From Rhodospirillales bacterium (GTDB lineage: Bacteria > Pseudomonadota > Alphaproteobacteria > Rhodospirillales > 2-02-FULL-58-16), in the NCBI GenBank assembly GCA_021775195.1, contig JAJFIG010000543.1, positions 1 through 12,123 on the forward strand: a stretch of DNA of 12,123 bases, in the 5' to 3' direction. Under the pieces are notes generated by a model. That model did no database searches, was not told the DNA's origin, and saw only the letters and a program-made list of their open reading frames with translations. Made by a program: the position numbers and the translations under genes. Of the stretch, positions 1 through 8,030 are shown piece by piece; positions within the stretch are counted from its first letter, which is position 1; each line of letters begins with the position of its first letter.

Positions 1-2
1 CC

Positions 3-2360
3 ACCAGTTTCACGGTGCTTCTCCAGTACCCGGAAATCATAATGCCGCGCGAGCTCGACACCGTGCCGGTCTTTCATTCCACCGCCCTGCTGGTCACCCT
101 GGTGCTGTCGGCCTTTACCATCCTTTTCGGCACTCGCCACATCGACGTCAGTGAAAAACACGAAGGCATGGTCGTCGCCATCGCCTTCGAATCCCTGGTC
201 AAGATTCTGGCCTTCCTCGCCGTCGGGATCTTTGTCACCTTCGGCCTGCACCAGGGGTTTGGCGACCTGTTTGCCAAGGCGGCGGCGGCGCCCGAGGTAT
301 CGCGTCTGTTCACCGCCAGCATGGCCGGCAGCTACGGCCAGTGGGTGACCCTGACTATTTTGTCCATGGCGGCAATCATCTGTCTGCCGCGCCAGTTCCA
401 GGTCACCGCCGTCGAGAACCACAACGAACGGCACCTCTACAAGGCGGTCTGGCTGTTTCCGCTCTATCTTCTGGTCATCAACATTTTCGTCCTGCCCATC
501 GCGGTCAGCGGTCTGCTTCATTTCCCCGGCGGGACCGTCGACGCCGACACCTTCGTCCTTACCGTACCCATGGCCGAGCGCCAGGAGGCTTTGGCGCTTT
601 TCGCCTTCATCGGCGGCCTGTCGGCGGCCACCGGAATGGTCATCGTCGCCACCATCGCCCTCAGCACAATGGTGTGCAACGACCTGATCATGCCGGTGCT
701 GTTGCGCCTGACCTGGCTGCGTCTGACCGAGCGCGGCGACCTCACGGGCCTGTTGCTCGTCATTCGCCGCGGCAGCATCATTTTCATCCTCATGTTCGGC
801 TACCTCTACTTCCGCTATACCGGGGAATCCTACGCCCTCGTCACCATCGGCCTGGTCTCTTTCGCCGCCGCTGCCCAGTTCGCGCCGGCCATCGTCGGCG
901 GCATTTTCTGGCGCGGCGGCACCAGCGCCGGCGCCTTGAGCGGACTCACGCTCGGCTTCCTGGCATGGATCTACACCCTGCTGCTGCCCTCGTTCGCCCG
1001 CTCCGGATGGCTGCCCGTGACCTTCATCGAACATGGCCCCTTTGGCATCGATATTTTGAAGCCCTATGAACTGTTCGGTATGCAGGGTTTCGACCACCTG
1101 TCACACGCCCTTTTCTGGAGCATGCTGGTCAACATCGGGGCCTATGTGGCGGTCTCGGTCATGGGCCGCCAGACCGCCATCGAACGTATCCAGGCGGCAC
1201 TGTTCGTCGACGTCTTCCGCCAATCGGGCGAGGGCAGCGGCTCCCGGTTCTGGCGCGGCGAGGCGACGTTCCGCGATCTGTACGGCCTCGTCGTCCGTTT
1301 CGTCGGCCGCGAACAGGCCGACCGTGAATTCGATGGCTATGCCCGTAGCCGCGGCATCAACCTGAGCCGGCTGGATGACGCCGACGCCAACCTCGTGAGT
1401 TTCACCGAAACCCTTCTTGCCGGCGCTATCGGCGCCGCCTCGGCCCGTGTCATGGTGGCCTCGGTGGTCAAGGGCGAGATCGCCAGCATCGAGGAGGTGA
1501 TGGAAATCCTCGACGAGGCCTCCCAGGTCATCGAATACAGCCACCAGCTGGAGGAGAAATCCCGTGAGCTTGAATCCGCCACCGCGGACCTGCGCGGCGC
1601 CAACATTCGTCTCCAGGAACTCGACCGCCTGAAGGACGATTTCCTATCCATGGTCAGCCACGAACTACGCACGCCGCTGACCTCCATCCGCTCGCTGAGC
1701 GAGATCCTTTACCAGAACCCCGACCTCGACGTCGCCGAGCGCAGCAACTTCCTCGACATCATCGTCAAGGAGAACGAACGCCTGACCCGCCTCATCAACC
1801 AGATTCTCGATTTTGCCAAGATGGAGTCCGGACGGATGGAATGGCGGATGGCCGACATCAACACCCGCGAGGTCATCGACGAAGCCATCACCGCCACCCA
1901 GAGCCTGCTCACCGAGAACGCCATTCACCTCGATGTCGACATGCCGGCGCATCTTCCCGACGTGCGCGCCGACCGCGACCGTTTGATCCAGGTCATCGTC
2001 AATCTGTTGTCCAACGCGGCGAAGTTCTGCGACGGCCCCGATCCCCGGGTCGAGGTCCGCGCCGAGTGGACCGGCCAGGACGTCCTCATCGCCATCGCCG
2101 ACAACGGGCCCGGGGTACCGTACGGCGCCGAAAGGCGGATCTTCGAGAAGTTCCAGCAGGCCGACAGCAGCCTCACCGGCAAGCCCAGGGGCACCGGCCT
2201 GGGGCTGCCAATCTGCCGCCAGATCGTCGAGCACTTCGGCGGCCGCATCTGGGTCGACAATACCCCCGGGCGCGGCGCCAGGTTCTCGTTCACCGTTCCC
2301 AACCGGGACACCTCCCTGCCGGTCCTCGGTGGCCGCCTGGCATCTCCCGGCATGCCCTAA
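3..2360 (+). CDS. CbrA-like sensor histidine kinase with SSS-family transporter domain (5'-partial)
   Basis: Membrane sensor kinase, probably autophosphorylating on histidine in response to solute binding or transport. The reading frame is already open at the window edge, and the first visible residues lie inside a transporter fold, so the start is upstream; the GTG at 15 is not believed to be the start. About nine hydrophobic segments are visible up to roughly position 1170, against about 13 in sodium/solute-symporter (SLC5) domains. A STAC-like linker follows (about 1240-1480), then a charged coiled coil (about 1500-1630). The HisKA H-box has its histidine codon at 1659-1661 (SHELRTPLTS). 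The ATPase domain shows the N box (NLLSNAAKF, from 2001), G1 (DNGPG, near 2100), F box (FEKFQQAD) and G2 (GTGLGL, 2190-2207). No PAS or receiver domain is visible and no response regulator is nearby. CbrA-type kinases govern carbon-source use; the ligand here is unknown. Confidence 0.9.
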   Translation, partial: TSFTVLLQYPEIIMPRELDTVPVFHSTALLVTLVLSAFTILFGTRHIDVSEKHEGMVVAIAFESLVKILAFLAVGIFVTFGLHQGFGDLFAKAAAAPEVSRLFTASMAGSYGQWVTLTILSMAAIICLPRQFQVTAVENHNERHLYKAVWLFPLYLLVINIFVLPIAVSGLLHFPGGTVDADTFVLTVPMAERQEALALFAFIGGLSAATGMVIVATIALSTMVCNDLIMPVLLRLTWLRLTERGDLTGLLLVIRRGSIIFILMFGYLYFRYTGESYALVTIGLVSFAAAAQFAPAIVGGIFWRGGTSAGALSGLTLGFLAWIYTLLLPSFARSGWLPVTFIEHGPFGIDILKPYELFGMQGFDHLSHALFWSMLVNIGAYVAVSVMGRQTAIERIQAALFVDVFRQSGEGSGSRFWRGEATFRDLYGLVVRFVGREQADREFDGYARSRGINLSRLDDADANLVSFTETLLAGAIGAASARVMVASVVKGEIASIEEVMEILDEASQVIEYSHQLEEKSRELESATADLRGANIRLQELDRLKDDFLSMVSHELRTPLTSIRSLSEILYQNPDLDVAERSNFLDIIVKENERLTRLINQILDFAKMESGRMEWRMADINTREVIDEAITATQSLLTENAIHLDVDMPAHLPDVRADRDRLIQVIVNLLSNAAKFCDGPDPRVEVRAEWTGQDVLIAIADNGPGVPYGAERRIFEKFQQADSSLTGKPRGTGLGLPICRQIVEHFGGRIWVDNTPGRGARFSFTVPNRDTSLPVLGGRLASPGMP

Positions 2361-2424
2361 GAAAAACCGCCATCTTTGCCGGTTTGTAAATCTTATCTTC
2401 CATGCGGGCCTCCGCAATAAGTTA

Positions 2425-2453
2425 TTGTTTAATAGTGAAAAAATAGCCATTAT
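2425..2453 (+). promoter_or_regulatory. Candidate sigma70 promoter for the Xre/ScfR-type regulator
   Basis: TTGTTT at 2425-2430 and CATTAT at 2448-2453 are separated by 17 bp. They lie in the most AT-rich stretch of the neighbourhood, between the kinase stop and the regulator start. Each hexamer matches its consensus only partly (CATTAT 4 of 6). Transcription would start near 2460, putting the palindromes at 2476-2503 just downstream. Read-through from the kinase gene is equally possible, because no convincing terminator lies between them. Confidence 0.4.
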
Positions 2454-2475
2454 TCGGTCACGAGCCGGCTCGATT

Positions 2476-2503
2476 GTGAATGGTGTAAATTTCACTACAC
2501 CAT
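2476..2503 (+). promoter_or_regulatory. Nested palindromic operator candidate
   Basis: A perfect inverted repeat with 8-bp arms, ATGGTGTA (2480-2487) and TACACCAT (2496-2503), has an 8-bp spacer. It interlocks with a second repeat, GTGAA (2476-2480) and TTCAC (2491-2495). It ends directly at the ribosome-binding site (GGAGGAGG, 2504-2511) of the regulator gene. The position fits a roadblock or repressor site, most simply autoregulation by the HTH protein that follows. Which protein binds it is inference. Confidence 0.5.
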
Positions 2504-2515
2504 GGAGGAGGCGCC

Positions 2516-4141
2516 ATGGCCAAGGCCGCGATGCTGGGCAGCAAGGTCCGCCACTTGCGCCAGAAGCGGCAGCTCGCCCAGATCGACATGGCCAGGAGCC
2601 TGGGCATATCGCCAAGCTACCTGAACCTGATCGAACACAACCAGCGCCCCCTGACAATTCCGTTGCTGCTCAAGCTGGCCAGCGCCTTCGACATCGACCT
2701 CCAGGACTTTTCCGAGGACGAAGAGGCCCGCCTCCTGGCCGAATTGACCGAACTGTTCGGCGATCCCATGTTCCAGGACCAGGAACCGGTGACCGAAAGC
2801 CTGAGCGAGATCGTCGCCACCGGCCCCGGGTTGTGCCGTGCCATCCTTGCCCTCTATCGCGCCTACCGTAACGCCCGCGACGACATCCAGACCCTCAGCG
2901 ACCGCCTGACCGACGAGTCCTTCCTCTCCACCTCGGCCCATGAATTACGCACGTTGTTGACCTCCATCCGGTCCTTTTCAGAGATCCTTCACGAACACGA
3001 GGACATCGACGCCGAACAGCGCCAGAAGTTCGTCACCATCATGGCCCGGGACAGCGGCCGCCTGACCGGTGTCGTCAACCAGATGCTCAAGTTTGCCAGT
3101 GCCGATGGCCACCGCCCGTCGGGCAGCGACGCGCCGCCGGGCGAGGACGTCACCGATTTCATCCACGATCACAACAACCATTTCCCCGCCCTTGAGGATG
3201 CGGCCGATGCCTTTCGCCGCGACGCCAAACTTGGTACCCCGGTCGCCTATGCCACGCTGGTGGATATCCTCGATGCCGATCATGGCGTGCGTGTCGAGAT
3301 CGTTCCCGGTGGCCCGGACCCCGTTCTGCCGCGCCGATTCGACGCTGATGGCCTTGTCCTTCATCTTTCCGAAATTCTACCTCCGGCCAGCCGTTGTTTT
3401 CAGGCTGCCCGGAAGATCGGACTGCTGTCGTTGGACTCCTTGTTCGCCGAACAGCTCACCGGGTCCCGGCTTTCCAGTCCCGGTGCCCAGGACCTGGGCC
3501 GCGGCGTCCTCGCGGACTATTTCGCCGGCGCTCTGTTGATGCCCTACGACGTCTTTCTCGAAAGCGCCCGTTCGCTGCGTTACGACATCGATCTTCTCGG
3601 CCACCGCTTCGCCTCCAGCTTCGAGCAGACCTGCCATCGTCTGGCGACGCTCCAGCAGAGCGGGGTCAGCGGCGTACCTTTCCATTTCCTCCGCCTCGAC
3701 ATCGCCGGCAACATCTCCAAGCGTTTCAGCGCCTCGGGCCAGAACATTCCCCGTTACGGCCGGATCTGCCCCCGTTGGGCCATCCACGCCGCCTTCCTGG
3801 CTCCCGGACGCATCCATCGCCAGGTTGCGCGCATGCCCGATGGCAGCACCTATTTCAGCATTGCCCGCACCGTGATCAAGCCCGGCGGTGGACATCGCGA
3901 GCCCAAGAGCTACTACGCCATCGGCCTCGGGTGTGAGGTGTCCCAGGCCCGCAACCTGGTCTACGCCGATGGCATGGACCTGGACGACACAGGCGCCGCC
4001 GTACCCGTCGGCATCACCTGTCCACTCTGTGAACGGACCGACTGCCGCCAGCGCGCCTTCCCGTCCATCCTTCCACCGCGCACGGGTCCTCGCGCCGGCG
4101 ACGACGACGTGTCGGCGCAATTCACCGACGACGGAATCTGA
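2516..4141 (+). CDS. HTH_Xre / ScfR-type (DUF2083) regulator with internal HisKA-like domain
   Basis: Probable DNA-binding regulator of 541 residues. Residues 8-62 form an Xre-type helix-turn-helix (SPSYLNLIEHNQRPLT is the typical recognition region). Residues 130-196 form a HisKA-like segment with SAHELRTLLTSIRSFSEIL and a candidate phosphohistidine at H142; no HATPase domain is present. Residues 230-395 resemble the degenerate ImmA/IrrE-like region of ScfR proteins, without the HEXXH zinc motif, so proteolysis is not expected. Residues 405-517 match the ScfR C-terminal domain, with PRYGRICPRW and a cysteine cluster CPLCERTDC (C502, C505, C510). Family members such as mycobacterial PrpR and RamB regulate short-chain acyl metabolism. 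The ATG start has a strong ribosome-binding site, GGAGGAGG at 2504-2511. Members known to me are about 70 residues shorter, which the HisKA segment would explain. The gene converges with hdrB; its target genes are unknown. Confidence 0.85.
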   Translation: MAKAAMLGSKVRHLRQKRQLAQIDMARSLGISPSYLNLIEHNQRPLTIPLLLKLASAFDIDLQDFSEDEEARLLAELTELFGDPMFQDQEPVTESLSEIVATGPGLCRAILALYRAYRNARDDIQTLSDRLTDESFLSTSAHELRTLLTSIRSFSEILHEHEDIDAEQRQKFVTIMARDSGRLTGVVNQMLKFASADGHRPSGSDAPPGEDVTDFIHDHNNHFPALEDAADAFRRDAKLGTPVAYATLVDILDADHGVRVEIVPGGPDPVLPRRFDADGLVLHLSEILPPASRCFQAARKIGLLSLDSLFAEQLTGSRLSSPGAQDLGRGVLADYFAGALLMPYDVFLESARSLRYDIDLLGHRFASSFEQTCHRLATLQQSGVSGVPFHFLRLDIAGNISKRFSASGQNIPRYGRICPRWAIHAAFLAPGRIHRQVARMPDGSTYFSIARTVIKPGGGHREPKSYYAIGLGCEVSQARNLVYADGMDLDDTGAAVPVGITCPLCERTDCRQRAFPSILPPRTGPRAGDDDVSAQFTDDGI

Positions 4142-4162
4142 GGAAGCGGGAAGGCCCGGGCT

Positions 4163-5074
4163 CTATTTAGCCATCTTTTCGAGTTTTTCGGAACGGATCG
4201 TATTCCGGCCCAGCGCCGCGTCGTCCTTGGCGTCCATCCCGAAGGCCACCGCCATCAGCTGGCTATAGAATACCACCGGGATGGCGAAATCGGTGCCGAA
4301 CTCCTTGTTGATGGCGTCCTGGTACATCTCGACGTTGGTCTGGCACAGCGGGCAGGGGGTGGCGATGACGTCGGCGTCGGCCTCCTTGGCCGCGTCCAGG
4401 ATTTCCTTGATCAGGTGCAGGGTCTTTTCCGGGCTGATGACCGAGACCGCGCCCCCGCAGCACGCCGTCTTGACGTCGAAGTCCACGGCCTCGGCGCCGC
4501 AGGCCTCGGTGAAATCGTCGAGGAATTCGGGATCGTCGTAGGTGTCGTAGTTGCCGCCGCCGTCCGTATTGGCGAACGGGCGCACCGTCTGGCAGCCGAC
4601 GTAGCCGGCGACCTTGAGCCCGGTGAGCGGGTTGGTCACCCGGTCCTTGACCTTGTCGATGCCGACGTCGTTGACGATCACCTCGCAGGCATGGCGGACC
4701 TGGAGGTCCTCGTCATAGGACAGGTCGCCGGCCGACAGGGCCTCGTTGACCCGTCCGCGCATGGCCACGTCCTTCTTGATTTTCTCGTTGCCGGCGTGGG
4801 TGTTCAGGTAGCACGCCGCGCACGCGGTCAGGACGTCCTGGGGACCCTGTTTCTGGGCGTTGGCCAGGTTGCGCCCGGTCAGGGCCAGATTGGGCAGGGT
4901 CCCGCCGCCGACATGGCCCACCGAGGCGCCGCAGCAGTTCCAGTCGTCCAGGGTCTCGAGCTCGACGCCGAGCTCCGGGGCGATGGCGCGCAGCGACTCG
5001 TCCAGGTGCTTGCCGCTGCCTTGCGAGCTGCAGCCGGGATAGTAGGTGTACTTTTTCCCTCGGCCGTCGCTCAT
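4163..5074 (-). CDS. hdrB: Heterodisulfide reductase subunit B-like protein
   Basis: Soluble iron-sulfur protein of 303 residues with two CCG domains, the hallmark of HdrB. The first has C15, C47-C48 and C85/C88 (PGC, NCCG, CAAC). The second has C161, C205-C206 and C241/C244 (VGC, ACCGG, CPLC). In methanogens these motifs bind the noncubane clusters that cleave the CoM-S-S-CoB heterodisulfide; here they more likely pass electrons or act on a thiol/disulfide partner. All motif cysteines are intact. It is the last gene of the qmoA-qmoB-hdrC-hdrB operon. Its ATG overlaps the hdrC stop by 4 bp (5071-5074), implying translational coupling. It ends 21 bp from the converging regulator gene, and no clear terminator is visible in that gap. 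QmoC normally fills this place in the complex, so HdrC plus HdrB probably substitute for its iron-sulfur half. Confidence 0.9.
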   Translation of the reverse strand: MSDGRGKKYTYYPGCSSQGSGKHLDESLRAIAPELGVELETLDDWNCCGASVGHVGGGTLPNLALTGRNLANAQKQGPQDVLTACAACYLNTHAGNEKIKKDVAMRGRVNEALSAGDLSYDEDLQVRHACEVIVNDVGIDKVKDRVTNPLTGLKVAGYVGCQTVRPFANTDGGGNYDTYDDPEFLDDFTEACGAEAVDFDVKTACCGGAVSVISPEKTLHLIKEILDAAKEADADVIATPCPLCQTNVEMYQDAINKEFGTDFAIPVVFYSQLMAVAFGMDAKDDAALGRNTIRSEKLEKMAK

Positions 5075-5682
5075 CGCTCAGTCTCCCCCGCCCGTTCCTC
5101 GATTTCCTGGGCCTTGGCCAGGATCGCCTGCAGGTTCTTGGTTCCCTTGACCTTGTGCGGGGCGCCGAGATGGAGGCGTCCAGCCTTGAACATGCCCAGG
5201 GCGATCTTCAGGTTCGCCAGGCTTTTCTTGACGCCCTCGCCGAAACCGCCGGAAAAATGGTAGCGCGAGGTGACCAAGCGCTCGTCGGTGCGCCCGAACG
5301 TCTTGGCGCTCCACCAGAAGGCCTTCGAGAACCGCACCGTGTCCTCGGTCTTGACGTAGCCCATCTCCACCGCCTTGGTGCCCAGACCGCCGAGGATATA
5401 GGTCACCGGCACTCCGCGTGGGCAGCGGACGACGCAGCGGTAGCACTTGGTGCAGTTCCACAGCGTGTTGGAGGTGAGGACGGCTTCCTTCATGCCGGCC
5501 CGGATCATCATGAACAGCTTGCGCGGGCCGTGGTCCATCTCGGTGCCGATGGGGCACGACCCCGAGCACACCCCGCACTGCATGCACATCGACAGCTTGT
5601 CGCCGCCCTCGACGTTCTCGTACACCCAGCGGGCGAAACCCAGGTCGTACTTGCGCGCCGTGTCCGGTGCCGATTGCGCCAT
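5071..5682 (-). CDS. hdrC: Heterodisulfide reductase subunit C-like ferredoxin protein
   Basis: Electron-transfer subunit of 203 residues with two complete [4Fe-4S] motifs: C33-C36-C39-C43 and C77-C80-C83-C87, the latter followed by PRGVP. This spacing and the helical C-terminal half are typical of HdrC and of the N-terminal part of QmoC. No membrane segment is seen, so unlike QmoC it has no cytochrome b part. It starts 3 bp after the qmoB stop and overlaps hdrB by 4 bp. The ribosome-binding site is weak and lies inside the end of qmoB, so translation is probably coupled. It should carry electrons between QmoAB flavins and clusters and HdrB. The family is clear; the direction of electron flow is not shown by the sequence. 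Confidence 0.9.
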   Translation of the reverse strand: MAQSAPDTARKYDLGFARWVYENVEGGDKLSMCMQCGVCSGSCPIGTEMDHGPRKLFMMIRAGMKEAVLTSNTLWNCTKCYRCVVRCPRGVPVTYILGGLGTKAVEMGYVKTEDTVRFSKAFWWSAKTFGRTDERLVTSRYHFSGGFGEGVKKSLANLKIALGMFKAGRLHLGAPHKVKGTKNLQAILAKAQEIEERAGETER

Positions 5683-5685
5683 GCC

Positions 5686-8010
5686 CTAAAATCCCTTGAA
5701 CGGATTGAAACCGATCTCGACGATCCTGTCGGCGAAGCTGTTGATTACATTGGGTACGTGACCCGAATCGGCAATGGAAATTTCCTCGACGGCGACTCGT
5801 TCCTCTTCCAGCATCAGGCTTTTCAGGGTCTCGCCCACCTTCTCCATGCGTTCCTTGGCGATGCCGCTGCCCTTGATGAAGTGGCATTGGTAGTCGTCGC
5901 CCGACTTGCAGCCCATCAGCATGATGCCGTCGAACCCCTTCTCCAGCGCCGTCGAGATCCACAGCATGGTCACCGAACCCAGGCAACGCACCGGGACGAC
6001 GCGTACGAACGGGGAATACTGGTGGCGGTTGATGCCCGCCATGTCGAGGGCCGGATAGGCGTCGTTCTCGCACGCCAGGATCAGGATCCTGGGCTTCTCC
6101 GAGAACTCGTCCGGGACCTCGACGGCGCCGATCATGTCGCTGACCATCTGGACGTTGTAGTTGTCGAAATTGATGGTCCGGACCGGGCACGCCCCCATGC
6201 ATGTGCCGCAGCGCCGGCACCGCGACGGATTGAGGATCGGGTAGTCGTTCTCGTCCTCGTCGATGGCGCCGAACGGGCATTCGACGGTGCAGCGCCGGCA
6301 CTTGGTGCAGATATCGAGGCCGATCTTGGGCAGCGACAGGTCGCCGACCCGCGGGTGGACCGATGCCCCCATGCCGGCGTTGCGCAGCGCCTGGATCGCC
6401 TTGAGAACGGCGCCGGCCGCGTCCTCGGCCGATTCGGCCATGTCCATGGGGCGGCGCACCGGGCCGCAGGTGTAGATGCCGGTGCGCCGGGTCTCGTAGG
6501 GGAAACAGATGTAATGGGAATCCGCGAACCCGTCGGCCAGGATCGGGATATGGGGTCCCTGGCGGTATTGCAGGTTGAGGATCGGCCCACCAGGCAGCGC
6601 CGGTTCCGCGTCGCCGTCGCCGTTCCCGTCTTCGCCGCCGTCGCCGGGCGTTTGGGCTGCGTCTTCCGCCGCCGCTCCGTCACCATTGCCCCCCTTGTAG
6701 CCGGCGATCGCGATCGGGGCCTCGGGGTCGATGTCGTCGACAAGCTGGTCGGCGCCGCTTTCGGCGGCCGCGGCCTCCGGGTTGGTCGAATTGGGCACCA
6801 TGCCGGTGGCCAGGACCACCATGTCGAGGCCCTCGAGCGGGATGTCGTCGCCCAGGAGTTCGTCGTCGTAGACCACCTTGAGGTCGGCGTCGACGCCCTT
6901 GACCTTGCCCTTCATGAAGATCACCCCGGCTTCCTGCGCCTGGCGGTAGAACTCTTCCGCCGTGCCTGGGGTGCGCAGCTCGTCGAAGATGATGAAGGCG
7001 CTCGCCTCCGGGTCCGCCTCGACGATCTGCAGGGCCTGCTTGATGGAAACGGCGCAGCAGATCGACGAGCAGTAGGGCAGGTGGTCCGGGTCGCGGGATC
7101 CCGCGCACTGGATGAAGGCGACCGTCTTCGCCGCCTTGCCGTCGGATTTCCGCTGTACCGGACCGGCGCCCAGCATGCCTTCCAGTTCGACTCCGGTGAC
7201 CACGTCCGGCGACGTCCCGTAACCCAGGTGCCCGAGCCGGCTGGCATCGTAGGGCCGCCAGCCCGTGGCGACGACGATGGCGCCTACGGTTTCGATTTTT
7301 TCCGCTCCGCCCTGGCTCAGGGTGACCGAGAACCGGCCCGGGCTGCCTTCGGTCCGCGTCACCACGGTGTCGGGCATCACCGTCACCGAGGCGTTGCCGC
7401 TGACCTCGGCGATCAGGGCCGCGACGTCGTTGTCCTGGGGGTCCCGGTAGGGCGGGCGGAAGGGCATCCGCTTCGACCATTGCGCGGCCCAGCCACCGAG
7501 GGTATCGGAGCGCTCCACCAGCACTACTGCATGGCCGGCGCGCACCGCCTCGCGGGCGGCGGAAAGGCCGGTGATGCCGCCGCCGCAGACCAGGATCGTG
7601 GACGATGTCTCGCCCTCCGCCGACGCTTCCGGCGTCACGGTTTTTGCCGCCTGGGCAATGCCCATGCGCAGGTTGTCGGCGGCCAGCATCTGGGTGTTCT
7701 CGTCCCCCGCCGGCTGGGACCAGGCGACCTGTTCGCGGAGGTTGGCGCGGATCACGCTGGTTCCGTTGAATTGGAACCGGTCGGTCATCACGCGTCCCGA
7801 ACAGGCCCCGATGATGGCCTGGTTGACGGTGCCCTCGGCGATGTCCCGGGCGATGGTTTCGACGCCTTCGTCGCTGCACAGGCAATCGTGCTGGCGGCAG
7901 GTCGGCACCTTGAGTTCCGTGCCCGCGACCTGTTCCAGGTCATCGACGCTGACGGCCTCGTCGATGCCGCATCCCCTGCACAGGTAAACCCCGGGTTTTC
8001 TTTCTTCCAC
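5686..8010 (-). CDS. qmoB: Quinone-modifying oxidoreductase subunit QmoB (HdrA-like with MvhD-like C-terminus)
   Basis: Flavo-iron-sulfur subunit of 774 residues, thought to exchange electrons with APS reductase. An N-terminal cysteine-rich segment (C11, C14, C38, C43, C45) leads into a FAD domain with CGGGITG at 142-148. The HdrA-type cysteine cluster follows (C302, C314, C318, C319), then two [4Fe-4S] ferredoxin motifs (C568-C571-C574-C578 and C598-C601-C604-C608). The MvhD-like C-terminal domain has C647, C676, C701 and C709. This order matches QmoB, an HdrA paralogue fused to MvhD. The start is the GTG at 8010, 20 bp after the qmoA stop, with GGGAGG 10 bases upstream (8021-8026). The frame is open far upstream, but that part is antisense to or overlaps qmoA and lacks homology. 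Residues 438-475 are a Gly/Asp/Ala-rich low-complexity insert between the flavin and ferredoxin parts. Transcribed with qmoA, hdrC and hdrB. Confidence 0.93.
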   Translation of the reverse strand: MEERKPGVYLCRGCGIDEAVSVDDLEQVAGTELKVPTCRQHDCLCSDEGVETIARDIAEGTVNQAIIGACSGRVMTDRFQFNGTSVIRANLREQVAWSQPAGDENTQMLAADNLRMGIAQAAKTVTPEASAEGETSSTILVCGGGITGLSAAREAVRAGHAVVLVERSDTLGGWAAQWSKRMPFRPPYRDPQDNDVAALIAEVSGNASVTVMPDTVVTRTEGSPGRFSVTLSQGGAEKIETVGAIVVATGWRPYDASRLGHLGYGTSPDVVTGVELEGMLGAGPVQRKSDGKAAKTVAFIQCAGSRDPDHLPYCSSICCAVSIKQALQIVEADPEASAFIIFDELRTPGTAEEFYRQAQEAGVIFMKGKVKGVDADLKVVYDDELLGDDIPLEGLDMVVLATGMVPNSTNPEAAAAESGADQLVDDIDPEAPIAIAGYKGGNGDGAAAEDAAQTPGDGGEDGNGDGDAEPALPGGPILNLQYRQGPHIPILADGFADSHYICFPYETRRTGIYTCGPVRRPMDMAESAEDAAGAVLKAIQALRNAGMGASVHPRVGDLSLPKIGLDICTKCRRCTVECPFGAIDEDENDYPILNPSRCRRCGTCMGACPVRTINFDNYNVQMVSDMIGAVEVPDEFSEKPRILILACENDAYPALDMAGINRHQYSPFVRVVPVRCLGSVTMLWISTALEKGFDGIMLMGCKSGDDYQCHFIKGSGIAKERMEKVGETLKSLMLEEERVAVEEISIADSGHVPNVINSFADRIVEIGFNPFKGF

Positions 8011-8030
8011 CGTCCCGTTTCCTCCCAACG

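Noticed and set aside
2364..2385. AAACCG/CGGTTT hairpin after the kinase stop as a terminator
   Set aside because: Only six base pairs, a 10-nt loop and no T run; not enough for a terminator call.
1665..2657. Minus-strand frame of 330 codons over the kinase 3' end and regulator 5' end
   Set aside because: Shadow of the kinase and regulator; it crosses the intergenic promoter region and has no domain.
4142..4162. Bidirectional terminator between the converging regulator and hdrB genes
   Set aside because: GCCCGGGC (4154-4161) is palindromic but leaves no loop, and no T tract follows it on either side.
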